A stretch of 64,000 nucleotides of DNA from Gorsachius magnificus (Eukaryota; Chordata; Aves; Pelecaniformes; Ardeidae). The notes below the pieces were generated by a model that worked only from the letters and a program-made list of their open reading frames with translations, made no database searches and was not told where the DNA came from. Below are positions 39,201 to 52,400 of the stretch, piece by piece. The position numbers were made by a program, and so were the translations under genes. The first letter of the stretch is position 1; every line of letters starts with the position of its first letter. The stretch spans positions 41,992,590 through 42,056,589 of the forward strand of contig CM067087.1 of assembly GCA_034008185.1 (NCBI GenBank), in the 5' to 3' direction.

Positions 39201-42200
39201 TCTGCACAATACCAAAGCTGTTAGCATTATCATTTCTTGATTATAATATGAAAACAATGTTTTAATTGTAAGAAGCCTCATTTTGTAAAGATACTTACAA
39301 GGATAACTTAAATAATAATAGCAATAAAAATGATTTCATTTACTCTAGTTGCAAACTGAATTTACTGTTATTTTACCCTGGGGATGAACACTGAAGATAC
39401 AATACTGAACGGGTCATCAGCTTCACTGGACAATTTAACACAAAGCGTTTCATTTGATGGAAATTTCCTTGTAAAAATACTACCAAAATCTGTAAAATTT
39501 CCATTCTATAATATTCTCTGGGATGGTAAAATGTGGACTATGCTTCTGTTATTATTTACTGTATTCTGCTGCCTATTTGAAAAGTCTTCTCAGGATTTTC
39601 AGACTCAGTGTTGTTAGCATAAAGCAGGAGTGCACAGTAATTTAGCTTACTGCAGATTAGTCCTTTCATTGCAGGTCAGAACACCAAAATTTATATCAAA
39701 ATATTCCCGGAAGCCTACAGAACCACCTCCTTTTTCTTCTGTTAATATATAAAATCATAACAGAAAAAAATAGTACCAATGATAACTATAAAACTGTCTT
39801 TTTGCATGTCAGGAATAAAATTGCAATGCAGTAAAATCTCTTGTGCTTTTCAGATGTTTTAAAGAAACAAATTCTAGAATATTCAGGATGTTCTTTGGCA
39901 ATGACAGACACAGCTCTCCAGAGGAATAACAGTAAAGCAATATTACAAACTGCTTCCTACAATAGTTTTGATAACAGGTAAATAAAGCTTTAGTTTTTCT
40001 GCCAATTATTTTTATCCTTTCTTTTGATCTCAGCTGATATAAACAACACTTTCTAATATTGTTCCCAGGATTTTATGTTGCAGCAAATGCCAAGCATTGC
40101 AGGTAAATTCTGCCTTCTCCCTGGTAAACCCATGAGAAATCTCATTATAGGAATTTTGCTCATCTGGCATCTCTGTTGAAGAGGAACATTTGCAGATGTG
40201 GAATGAAAATAGCAATTTTCCACACAAGTTGTTCTTTTCTATTTTCCATGATTCTCAATTCCCATTCCTCATTACGCTACATCTTCATGTGTAAAACCTG
40301 ATTTTTGTTTATTTCCTGGCAACATAAAGCGACCTTAGTGTCAGTGAGAATGAGAATCACAGGATGCAGGGAGATTTCTGGAAAATTGAGAGTCATGTTT
40401 TAGCAACATCTTTTACTTAAACATAAGATTCCGCTATGGAATAGCGTGCACCAAACCACAACAGTGAAGCAGTGTGCAGCTGAAGCACCTCCTGGATATA
40501 TTGGGAAGGTTAAATGTATGCAGGCACCTGCGTACGGGTGGGTGACGTGAGAATGGAAATCCCAGACCTGGCTTATTAATTTTAGGGTATATAATTTCTG
40601 ATTGTAAGTATATAATTTGGTGTAAGTTATACCTGAAACCAGCATTATTTCAATAAACCAAAAATCAGTCTAATATTCCAAGTAAACTAAGGGGTGTTGT
40701 TTATTAGTGTTTACATGTTCTTATTTACTTTTAATATCAGAGCCAAACCATCCTGTGATAAAATTGAGAAAAGATGCCCATACTTGTTTTATGGAAAAAT
40801 TTAATCAGGGACGTATTTCAGAAGGGAATTCTGGAGTTTAAAAACTTACATAACCTTAAATTAATACAATTTTAGAATTACAAGAAAAATTTGTCTATTG
40901 TAGGTGAAAAGTAAAACATTTTTCTAACAGTGAGCTCACATGTTGATGTAAAGACAATCTGCAACCAGCATAAGGAAGTGGAATGGAAAGAAGCTGATAG
41001 GAGTAAGATGTGATTCTGGTCCCAGTAGTTATACAGTCACCAGGTGATCCAAATATATAAAAGGTTCACAACGAAACTGTAACACTGACAGTGACAATGA
41101 AATGTGAATGAAAAGCTGAAGCTCTGTTCCTCCTGAAGTCAGAGGGAGTCTTTGCCTTGGACCTTGGTGAGAGCACGATCCCAAAATTTTGGTTCTGAGT
41201 CCACCTCTCAAGGGCATGACATACTCTTGGAAATTCTCACTGTTTTATTCTGAGGTTTCCCTTGTTAGGCCCTCTGTATCACAATTATTCAAAACACATT
41301 TTTCCCTGTCAGTTTGCAGAGATGAACTCACTGACAATTGGAGCATGACTGAAATATTGCCAAAAAAGCCCGGCAGATAAAGCCGAAGATAATCCTGACT
41401 GCCAAAGCTGCTATCTAAAGTATTCTTTCATTTAAATAGCAGCATAACTTTGCATCAGTACTGAGTGAAGATATATTTGGAAATGTTTGTAAAGTATTTG
41501 CTGGTGAATTAATGCATCACAAACTTAGCATTTTTATGAAGAACTACAAAATATGCAAGGAAAATATAAATAGAAACTAAGCAATTTAGAATCACTTTGA
41601 ATTAGCTACAAACTGGCAGCATTCTTATTAAATCTTTCTCAGATTTGAACACAAATTGACAAAAATCAACAACAAAGCAATCAATTTTTTTTTTAATTTT
41701 TACTTGGTTTAGCAGATGTTTCATGTCTTTGAATTGTAGACTATTTCATTTGCATTAAGCAAGAGACTACAAATTTGATTTATACATTTTAATTCCTTGC
41801 ATTTTTACTTCTTTCAGTTACATTTGTATGCAAAACATTATGGGCTGCTTTCTGGACTAGATGCTTAGGTCAGCCAAGCTAGGCTTGTACCAAAACTGAG
41901 ATGAGAGGGGAACTGAGGTTACAGGTGCCTTTTTTATGACTTACTCGAACACTAAAATTAACTGTGGACTCAGCTGACTGCACAATTTAAAACAGATCCC
42001 AACTTGCACTCAGTTCCCTGACTCTTCAAGAGGTTAGTTACAGCCATGGTGAATTTCAAAGGTGCAGCAGCGATCCAACCCTGACACCTTCTCTTGACCA
42101 TACTCTTAATATACCCTAAGAAGTAAAGCCTTCTGAAAGGTATGGTAGAGATAACTCAGCTCTGGGCTACTTAAGATTTCCTTGAGCAAGCCAGGTAAAT

Positions 42201-43966
42201 TGGTTTTCTGACTGCTTTATGGTCCCTGAACAGCACGAAGCAGACAGACTCTGTTCCTTTTGTCTCTGGGAATATGTGATTGATTCTCACACACTGCTTC
42301 ATTTTCATATGCAGCCTCAGAGCCAGGCTCCTTTTATTCAGTTCGAAAGGCTCACTTATTTTCCCAGATTTTGGTGATAGAGAGAGAGAAATACTCAAAC
42401 AAGGATGGTTAATTTTTTTATTGGGGCATGGAGAATTTTATTAAGACTTTCCCCATTTTTTAAATTATAGTGTTTGTATTCATGCCCAGTGCTTGAAATT
42501 TGCTTGAAATGGGTCTGTCAATAAATAAAGATGAAGCATTCATACCTCTAGGGCTGAAATGGGATATATATTTTATAAGTGTCAGGAAAAGGAAGAGACC
42601 CAGACTTCCTCTAAAGAGCCAGTGCAGAAGGAGCATTGCTGGTGCCCACTGGATACAGCCATAATCTTCCTCCAGGAGAAATACAAAAGCACAGAAAGAA
42701 ATACAAAAGTAATTTAAAAAAATCGGAGGTTAACTCTTAGGGACACTCGCAGAAGATGATTTTGAAAACATTCTGTGTTAGGTAATAGGGATAAGCTGCT
42801 CAGAGATATTTAGATGTCTACGCTCCACTGAATCATGCAAGGAAGTTTGGGTTCATAAGAACTGGATGTAGTAAGGAAAGTGATAATTCCCATACACAAC
42901 TCCTACTCAAGGATGTTTTAAGTTGTATCTATTCTTCTCATGTGTCTGCAGCGACAAACGCATTTCTTTTTATTTGTTCTCCGTCTTCTCATGGGCAATA
43001 TGTCTAGTGAGATCCAAACGGCATGGTTTGTACTAAAATAGCTGCATGGGTTGCTACCTTCAGCTGTCAGAACTGTCTCTCCTTCCTTCCCACTTTGTGA
43101 AATATACATACCACAGCACCATCTGCTTCACCATGATGCAGATTTGCCGCATAGGAGCTGTATTTTAATGGGAAAAATCATCTGACTACAAGAGAATTTT
43201 ATGACTTGGTTTTAATTTTCTTTTATATCTACTTTTTTTTTTTTCCCCCTCCAATTCCCACATCAGTCCTAGGTGTCCTGAGGCACCAGACTGTGACGCT
43301 AACACCAGATGGGGGAATGAGTTTCAAACAGCTGCGGGCTTCCCTGCTGCTGCTTCCAGCTATCAAGGGTTCATTTCTGCACGTGCATACGGAAAAAGCT
43401 GGTTCTAGCAAGACAATACTAAATCCAGTTTTCTTCCCTTCAAGCTCTACTGCTTTCAGCATTCTCACAGCTCACAAAATTTGCCACAATCGCAGTATCT
43501 GTTTAGAGAGGACAGAATGACTGGCAGCTGCCTTCAGCTGATGAAAAAGAAGCAAACAAAGGATGAGAGAGCGCATAAAAGGAATGGAATGTATTTACAT
43601 GGATCCCTCTGCAGGAGACTGTTTATCAGATGTTATGAACTGATTTATTTATAGTTAATGACTTCTCCAAAAACATTGTTCTCTGCTGACCTTTACACGT
43701 AAATTGAAAGTCAGGAGACCTACTCTGCCAAGTAAAAGAAATAATTTTAAAATAAAATACAGGGGGAAAAAAAGCTGCTTCTTGTATTGTGAATCCATTG
43801 TTAACTACTGTATCTCTTGCTTTTTTACTTTATAATCATTGCTGATCGCTATGGATAGCTAGTATTCTCCAGAATACCCACTAAACCTGGTACGTGAAAA
43901 GAAAATAACCACAACTGGATTTAATATGGGAGTTGAGGACACTTGGCCGGTAATCTGATCAGTTGC
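36241..43966. other. Intergenic sequence, no gene seen
   Basis: This is AT-rich DNA between the PPM1L promoter and the L2-like relic. The ORFs here are all short (about 110 codons or fewer), without domains and without splice sites flanking a conserved reading frame. I see no RNA gene or recent mobile element. Confidence 0.7.
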
Positions 43967-44052
43967 TTAGACTGTCAGCTCCTTATACAGGGGTTCTGTC
44001 TCTCAGTGGCCTGTGCAATGCCCAATCCATTGGTAATGCTCCACAAATAAGG
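43967..44052 (+). mobile_element. Ancient L2/CR1-like LINE 3' end fragment
   Basis: The order TAGACTGTCAGCTCCTTATA, then a CAGGGGTTCTGTCTCTCAGT block, then TGTGCAATGCCCAATCCATT, then GGTAATGCTCCACAAATAA resembles the widespread vertebrate LINE tail (AGACTGTAAGCTCCTTG..CAGGGACTGTCTC..GTGCAATGCCCAGCAC..GCTCAATAAATA). The exact family (L2, L3 or CR1) cannot be decided by eye. The fragment crosses the left edge of the inverted-repeat arm at 44036. Confidence 0.5.
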
Positions 44053-44559
44053 AACAGGGATTTGCACTTTTGCCGGCTGATGTAATTAGTCATTGCTTCC
44101 TACAAAAATACAGACAGCAATAACCAGGCTATTTCAACCCACCAGGCCCTGCCTCTTCTGACTGTCAAAACCACTCACACTAACATGTGAGAGCTCGGCT
44201 TACAGAACGGAGGCATTTGCACCCAGAGAGGACTGTGCCCTTTCCTTGATCACCATCTCTGCTCTCCCGAGTAGCTTCCGACAGCACAGCGTAACGAGGC
44301 TCGGCAGTATGGAAAATGCCGGCGCACGCTGGAGTCATCTGTGCCCCAAAGAGACAGCTAATTCACCTCCCGCTGCCGTCAAGCCCCGTGCTGTGGGACT
44401 GAAGACGCATGCTTTACAATTGGCTCATCACGGTCAGCGATGCCTGTCATCGCTTGCAAACCAGGATGCTTCAGGAGTCAAAGTGTGTCCTGTCACCTTT
44501 TCTTCTTGCGACGCTAACTAGACTCTGTGCTTTGCAAGCGCAACAACAGAGACACAAAA
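44036..44559 (+). repeat. Left arm of a near-perfect 525-bp inverted repeat
   Basis: Compared by eye over its whole length, this arm is the reverse complement of 50090-50614 except for a single missing A in an A-run (AGTCAAAGTG here, AGTCAAAAGTG in the other copy). Similarity begins at ATGCTCCACAAATAAGG and ends at GAGACACAAAA, with unrelated sequence outside. The arm is richer in GC and CpG than its surroundings. It contains a 91-codon ORF, but the single-base difference shifts its end between the two copies, which argues against a protein role. There are no terminal repeats, target-site duplication or poly(A) tail that would mark it as a transposon. Confidence 0.95.
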
Positions 44560-47500
44560 CCTGTAATAAATGCACCTCTGGACAGGCAGATGGATTGAGC
44601 AGAAATGTTAGAAGTAATCTTGTGTTTTAGAAGTGAAACCAGCAGATAAAACAGTTTCTGCTTTCAGACATTCATATTAGCTCATTAAAACTATGCATGG
44701 ACCCCAAGCAGAGACCCTTACCTTTGCCAAGAACTCTTTATCAAATTTAGTTTATATTGTGGCACATGAGGGGAAAAGGCTTGCTTTCAGGGCTAATTAG
44801 GATGGAGAGAAATTGTGTATTCTTGGATTGAAGAATAATGTCCTATGTGAAAGACATTTGCAGGTATGAGAGAGTCAGACAGTGGAAATTGCACAGAATG
44901 CAGCAATTTATGTTCAAAATCAGTTTCTCTAGCCAGAGGATTAGAAGTTTATTATTTTAAAAGAAAATCTTAACATGTATAAACAATGTTTAAATTTTCT
45001 ACAAAGAACCCAAATACATAAAATTTGCATCTCCTCTGTGTGCATTAATTTCTCTGACTGCATTTACTTGTCATCCAGTCTTTGTATATAAGAAGCTTTA
45101 TAAAATCGGAAGGCCAAAACACAGAAGTACATATTTTTTTTAACTATGTTACAGTTCACTCTTCTCCAGGACACATGAGTTTGAAACCTTCAGATAGCTT
45201 CTTTAAGTTAGCTCTGGCCATCTCTACTTTGCAGTAGCACTTATCAGAAAAGTGGATCCACCTTATATTTTATTCCTGTAAATTCTGAGTGATGTAATTG
45301 GTTAACTGTGAGAATTTGAGGCAAATTTTTCTTAATCTTGATGTATTTTCTATTAGAAAACAAGCCTTCTGCATTTCTGCACTGCCAAGATAATCAGTGA
45401 TGCTGCTTCCTTATTTGCATTATTTTGACAGATGCTCAGACCTTTTCCTCTATATGTGAATTATCTTTACTTAGGTACATCTTTTACATAGTTTCTCTAG
45501 AACTATGGCATAAGAAATAGGAATTTGTTTTCAGTGTAATTCCCAAATCACCACTGACAAAAATAAAATCTGAAGGATAATTAGAACTATTCTAGAAATA
45601 CATGAAGAAAGGAAAATAAATATAGTCATAGCTTGTAATTTATAGCAATGCAAAAACAGTCTGTGAAACTGTTATTACACACTGTGTTCACATGCATGCA
45701 CACGAGTGGCAGAACAGTATGTATTGTACTCGTGGTACAATAATAATTGGGCATTTCTTCCATTATGAAATTTCTTCCGTTATGAAACTTGTCCACTTTA
45801 ACAGCATTCCTATAAAATACTGTTTTGTGTGAAATTTCTTAGGTTTTATTGCTGTCTTCTGTAAGCTATTTCCTACTGTGGCAAGAACTCATGTATGGAT
45901 CAGCAAAAAGGTTTATGTTCTGTAGCTTTATTTTGGTACATAACCAAGCACTACCAGAGGGATGCTATCTTGTATATACATACCTAAACGGTGGGTGCTT
46001 CATTATCATTATCACTATCATTAAATATGATAGAGTTATTTTCCAAACAATAAATTAATAAGAACTGGGATTCTTGAGTTTTAATCTTTGATCTGCCTTC
46101 ACTCCCTCAGTGCCCCTTCATAGTCTCAAACTGCAAAAGCTCTGGGTCTTTGAGCCAGAAGGTCTCATTTTTAACATTTCTCTTTGCTTTTCTCTTTATA
46201 TCCTTCTCTTATTAATACCCATTTGTCAATGTAAAATTTTAAGAATTTTGGTATAGATGTAAAAATACCTTCTTTTATACATATCCATCTTTATGATTAA
46301 TAACAGAAATGTAGTGACTGGCCTAAAAAGACTGATTCCTTTCAAAATTGTAAAAGGTTTTCATCCCATCTTCTGATCTGATCTTAAACAAGGACATTTT
46401 CAGTCCTGGAAGAATGAGGTATTGCTACTCCATATAAATCAAAATGTGGGCCACAGTCTAATTTAATCAAAAAAGGGAAGAACAGTTTTTACTGGAAAAT
46501 GCAGACATAATCATCAAATGATGGATAACATAAGGTCAGTGCTAAGTCATATTTTAGAAGAAAAATAAACCAGAGATTTGCAGATGCAAGATTGTACTTA
46601 CTATTAAACTTTACAGCATAACTAAATAGAAACATTTCCCAGCAGTGATTAGTACCCAGAGTGTAGCTTTTGAATCTTCATGGATTTGTGAACAATGTTC
46701 AATTAAATTTTTAATTCTTTCCTCATATGCAACACTTTTATGACCTTCCCACCTATCAAAGCACTATAAAAATAGGACTCTGCCACTCCAGAGAGACCTA
46801 TTGTTTCAAGACTTCACAGACTTACTATTAAAGCCCATTTCATGTTTCATAAATTTTTATATCAAACATTCATCCCTGGCTTGCTTTTCTGTCTGAATGA
46901 CATACTGGATTTTATTTTAAAGATAAATTAAATCCTCTCAGCCATATTTTCCTTATTCCAGATGTAACCCTAGAGAACCTCTGTAAAATACCATTTGATG
47001 GTGAGAGAAAACAAAGCCCATTTTGAAAACAAAGGGCAAAATTATCCATAGTTTGTCTCATTGCTACTTTTGTGTTGAAGTCCTCCTCCACGTTGCTAAT
47101 ATAAATGTAATAGTTGTTGATCTCCTGCCTCTCTTCATATGCAGAGTTCAATCACTAAGCATGCTTCCAATGAAGGATATTTAGCAATATACTCTTAGCT
47201 TCAAATGGCTAGAGAAAGGGAGAGCTCTGAGTACACAAAACAGGCATTTTAGCTATAATTCTGCCACTGACTCTAACAGAAAGCAATGTATTAGGCAAAA
47301 ATTTAGATGTGGTTAAATGATACCAGTGTGGCTCTATGAATCATTATGAAATTTGCATCTCACCGAAGATATTGGATTCAGTTGTCATATGGATATGTGA
47401 CATTTTACCCCTATAAATTTGATGCAGGACTATTTGGTGTTCTTTCAAATTATTTTTATTTAAAAGATAGCCAGGGAAACTGTTTTCCACAAAAAAAAAA

Positions 47501-50089
47501 AAGCGGCGTAATTGTCAAATGTTTCAGTGAAAAGTTCATTTTTTATGAAAACTGTAAAGCAAATGTCAGTGATTCCTAAAACAGATACGTATAGCAACTT
47601 TGATATTTCCAATAGCCTTTTAAAATATTTCTAAAGATCTAACATAAAGAAGAATAATATCGGAACGTTTTTAAAACTAGATCCTCAGGGTGTCAGGAAA
47701 CAGAATGTTGTTAAGGAATTGTGCAGGAATGGTGAGAAAGCAGAGAACTGCAGCATGAGAGTGGCAGCCTCTTAAACTGCTTTTGACACCGAGGAAAAGC
47801 CCAATATAGCTATACCTTTACACTCTGTTCCTTCTACAACCTTTCGTATGTGTAAGGAGTTAAATGCAACGAATACAACTCAACAGCACAACAGTGAAAT
47901 TATGCCATTTATACTTTTAAACACGCAGCTAATAATGTTATTAAATAGTTAAGCAAATTACTGTGAAACTAAATTCTGTGAAAGTAATTAGTATTTAATA
48001 GCAATACAGGAGGTGTGGAAAGAACTATTATAAACTCTTCTTCAGGTCTTTCGCTAGTTTATTGCTGTTTGCCTTAACAGTACAGTATGTTGTACTTAGT
48101 CTCCCTGTGTGATTTTTCCATTTTCTTATTTATGCACTGTGCTACACTGTGAGGTCCTTAGCTTTGAGACAAATACCACAAACAGCTACATCATTACCGT
48201 TATAACTAGTCTCACTGATTTCAGTAGTACATGCGTTCCTAAGATACATTCAGGAAAGCTGTATATAGCAGAGCATAGGCTGAAGGTCAGTGAGACTGTT
48301 CATGTGCTGAACTGCCTTCCAGGTCACAGTTAAAAAGCCTTTAGTTTTAGATTTTTCAGAAGAACTCAGCTATTTAGAGAAACTGGTTTTAAGACACAAG
48401 ACTTCATTAAATGTCTCTTGGTATCACAGAGGAATAAAGACTAAGTGAACTTACTAACCTTAAGGGAGTAATAGAGCAGGTTTAGAAAATGGCGACTGCA
48501 GTTTCAGATACATACTACTTCACCCCAACATAACTTAGCCAAAGTTTAAAGTATATACCTTCATTTAAAATGAGGGCTTCTCACTTCTTCAGAGAGGTTC
48601 TGTCTGACTTGCTTTCTTGTATTGCCGCTCCTGTCTTGATGCTTGTCAGCATGAGACTCATCAAAGCTTTACGAACCCATTTTATTGGGGTTAGAGGCTT
48701 TTATTACGTGCCATTGAATCCACCAGCCAAGTACTTGAACTTTCATACATCTTCTTAACTTTCAATTAAAACTCACTGTAAGGGAACTTTGTGTGGTGTC
48801 TCAAAACTGCATTTTAAATAAGCCAACATTTACTGCCACTGCATCAGCTTCATATTTCTCAGACTGTTCCTTGCACCTGAGCAGTGCAGATTTTCTTGAG
48901 AGCGCTTGTCACTGATAGTTTCAGCTAGAAAACTTACGAAGATAAAAATATCTCAAAGACTTCACAGTAATATGTTTCATTTCACAATCATTACAGGAAT
49001 AAAGTATACAGGCATTTCGTTTTTTCACTATGGTTCTACTGTTTCATGCACACTGATTGAACCAGCCCTTGCTGAAGGAAACTTTAAAAAAGGGCGCCAG
49101 CCTCAAAGGCACTGAAAGAGTGGGGGTCCTCCATTTTTGACACAGGAACTAGGTTGTAAATATAGGTTACTTCATTTCCAAAGAGTTTTGTGACTCAATG
49201 CTTTTATGAATTTTCAGATCCGGAAAGAACAGATAATGAAAAGCAACAGAAGAGAGAGAAATGAACATGCACATAGCCCACAGATTCTGCAAATTATGCT
49301 GTATTTTGTTCTTCTATCCTCACATGCATCAATCCAGGATTTAATTCTTGTAGTTCCCAGTTGGGAACATAACTCGCAAAACTCACATTTTGGCTGGTAG
49401 CCCAGTTCCTCTCATGTAAGTGCATCAGCCATCTCCTGTTCCATTACCAAATCATAGCATCATGTATTTGTTACACAGAAAGCGCTGTTAGTTAATGCTT
49501 AGCCAAGCTATGAAATTATTTCTTCAATACTTTACTTTTTCCATTACAGCAAGAAGCAGAAAGGAGAAACTGTTTTATCTGCATGCAGTTATCAGGTTTT
49601 ACTTCCAAAGCACAGGATTAATTCTAACATCAAGATGTTTCTGCTCAGTTGATCTGTCTATCCTGAGGTACATTTCTTATGCTTAAAAGATAAAGCAGAA
49701 ATTTTAGGAGAGTCATAGAGGAAGGGGTGTTTTTTCTTTGTGCTGTCACTTCTGGTGACAGAGCAGTGTGTGGCTGATGTCCTTTTCTGTAGCAGGTCAA
49801 GTCAAGCTGCAGTGGCCCTGGCCTCCCTGAGCCACCCCCTGGGTAGGTGGAACCAGGAGTGCAGGGGCACAAGGGGAAGCCAGAGGTGCACAGCTACAGC
49901 TGCAGCATATGGGCTGTGCATCAAGGAAGGGAGCAAACGCTTCCCCTCCCTCCTCCCAAAAACGCTTGGGGCATAGCGAGCATGTGAAATACCGTATCAT
50001 CCCTCCAGCAAACAGCATCACTTTCCACTTACTGCAAAGGTCTCCTTCGTAACTCCTACGGGCAACAACAAACAAGATTCATCAACATC
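44560..50089. other. 5.5-kb spacer between the inverted-repeat arms
   Basis: Mostly AT-rich single-copy-looking sequence. It contains a 17-bp tandem duplication at 45754-45787 (TTTCTTCCRTTATGAAA twice) and a GC-richer patch at about 49760-49980 just before the right arm. No gene is recognisable. Recombination between the arms would invert this segment. Confidence 0.7.
45754..45787 (+). repeat. 17-bp tandem duplication
   Basis: TTTCTTCCATTATGAAA is followed directly by TTTCTTCCGTTATGAAA, which differs at one base. Confidence 0.85.
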
Positions 50090-50614
50090 TTTTGTGTCTC
50101 TGTTGTTGCGCTTGCAAAGCACAGAGTCTAGTTAGCGTCGCAAGAAGAAAAGGTGACAGGACACACTTTTGACTCCTGAAGCATCCTGGTTTGCAAGCGA
50201 TGACAGGCATCGCTGACCGTGATGAGCCAATTGTAAAGCATGCGTCTTCAGTCCCACAGCACGGGGCTTGACGGCAGCGGGAGGTGAATTAGCTGTCTCT
50301 TTGGGGCACAGATGACTCCAGCGTGCGCCGGCATTTTCCATACTGCCGAGCCTCGTTACGCTGTGCTGTCGGAAGCTACTCGGGAGAGCAGAGATGGTGA
50401 TCAAGGAAAGGGCACAGTCCTCTCTGGGTGCAAATGCCTCCGTTCTGTAAGCCGAGCTCTCACATGTTAGTGTGAGTGGTTTTGACAGTCAGAAGAGGCA
50501 GGGCCTGGTGGGTTGAAATAGCCTGGTTATTGCTGTCTGTATTTTTGTAGGAAGCAATGACTAATTACATCAGCCGGCAAAAGTGCAAATCCCTGTTCCT
50601 TATTTGTGGAGCAT
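50090..50614 (-). repeat. Right arm of the 525-bp inverted repeat
   Basis: This is the inverted copy of 44036-44559, one base longer. The flanks (AACATC on the left, CGCTGATGGG on the right) share no direct duplication. The LINE-like sequence that continues past the matching edge of the left arm is absent here, so this copy looks like the derived one. Confidence 0.95.
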
Positions 50615-52400
50615 CGCTGATGGGCCACTTTTCTCTCTGTTAAGTAGATTACATTCCAGGATTCTGAAGTTGCAGGGCTTGCTGTTTTCATCCAGTCTTT
50701 CCTTGACTTATCCCAGTTCCCACTTTCATAGTAGTGTTAGGATATTCACTTCTCTAGTTCCTAGGACTCAGCAATTAAAAAAGAAAACAATTTCCTGGGT
50801 CTTGAGTTGTTTTCTCTGCTCCTCTTATAGTAATTAAATTTCACTGAAAGTCATCTTCCGCCCTGTGAAAGGCAGTCTAGGATAGTCTCTCAGCAGAGGA
50901 TAAACTTCTCGCAATCTTTCCACTATTATAGTAATCTATACCACCTTTTTTCTTTCAGGGGTACATGGAATATTCTTCTTCCTCGTAGTTATAAAGCACC
51001 AGAGATTGAAACAGAATTTAAAAAGTGTAGGCATAAAATACAACTTACTTTAAATAAAATTAGAAATAGTTTCAATTTGATGACATTGATTAAGAGGGTT
51101 TTTTTAAATAAGTTTTAGATGAAGCACACATAGACAGACTGATGTGGCCTTTCGGAGAAAATATATGTATTGTTTGGATGAATTATTCAGTTTCCCAGTG
51201 CTTTCCCCTTGCATTGTGTTCAATTTTATACCATATATTCAAATCCAAGCAGAATTTTACCAAGTAGGATTTCACTGAAAGAAAGAAAGTACCCAAATGA
51301 CCATGCCATTCCCACTCCAGTATCTATAGCTCAAAGGTACTTAGATATCTAAAACCTCTTCAGGACAATTGGGAGTGATGCATTAAATAACTCGATGACT
51401 CTAATTTCAGTTTCTCATCCTGCCAAATTGTTCATGTCCACAATTGTGGCCATGTGCTATGTTCATCTGAAGGCCCCTTCACCTGAGCACAGTTAGGCAC
51501 ATCGAGGAACAAACACCCGTGCCCCGGGTTTGATCAGGCAAGGAAGAATCCATGCTAAAATGGCAATAGTCTCCTACACAATTAAAGAAAAAAAAAAAAA
51601 AAAAGCTGAAACAATGAGAAAGATGCTGGCAAATTTTATTCCACTAAAAATACCTGTGCCTAGACAGGAAGAAAAGAGAACATTTCTTAACAGACATATT
51701 TGAATGCCATGTACTTTTAAAAGTGATTACAGAAAAGACTGTAATACTTCCTAGTATTGTAATTCCTTTGGAGACCCCTCTGTCACAGTCAAAAGGATAC
51801 ACTGAATGTTCTCAGATTTGCCCTTTCAAAGGATCACTTACACAAGGCAGGAACTATTTTTTCCTCACAATTAATTACCTGATGTCTGTAGAAAATGTAA
51901 GATTAGATTTTACTGGGGATTTTTTCTTCTTATATCTAATTTGGGATTTACTCACCAAGTACATGGGTATGCTGAAAAGAAATGCAGCGAAATTGGCGGG
52001 CACCTGAAGCACTCTGCTCCGAGGGCGGCCGCTGGCCCTGGGCTCCTGACACGCCACTGCTCGCTCCACCTGAGGTAACAGACACCAACGGGGCCTGCAG
52101 GGGAGAGGCTCATCTAAGTAAAATCATTCCTAGTTTGGAAAATGTGGAATGAAATATAAGCTTAAAAAAACTCCCAAGACGTTCACATAGCATCATCGCT
52201 GCCAGAAAAGAGGAGAGGGTCCGGGCTGGAAGAGTTGTGAGGGAGGGTGGATGCAGCAACACCCATAAACGCTGTGTAAGAGGAATCTCCGAGATCTGTG
52301 CGCTTGTTCTTACTCTGTCACTGGCGCAGACACAATTCGTCCTCTCACGCTATGCCCACGCTGAATTTTTCCTCTCACGATACGCCCGCAACCTGTGCTG
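50615..52400. other. Intergenic sequence, no gene seen
   Basis: AT-rich DNA between the right inverted-repeat arm and the second CpG island. It contains an A-run at about 51587-51604. ORFs are short and without recognisable domains. Confidence 0.65.
52341..52400 (+). repeat. Imperfect 30-bp tandem duplication
   Basis: CCTCTCACGCTATGCCCACG at 52341 recurs as CCTCTCACGATACGCCCGCA at 52371, exactly 30 bp later, with the rest of the unit diverged. Confidence 0.6.

Noticed and set aside
44246..44521. ORF of about 90 codons present in both inverted-repeat arms as a possible duplicated gene
   Set aside because: The shared peptide follows from the DNA duplication. The one-base indel changes its C-terminal end, and no domain is recognisable.
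46060..46140. Possible second MIR fragment
   Set aside because: Only the first part resembles the MIR 5' region. The diagnostic core is missing, so similarity is too weak.
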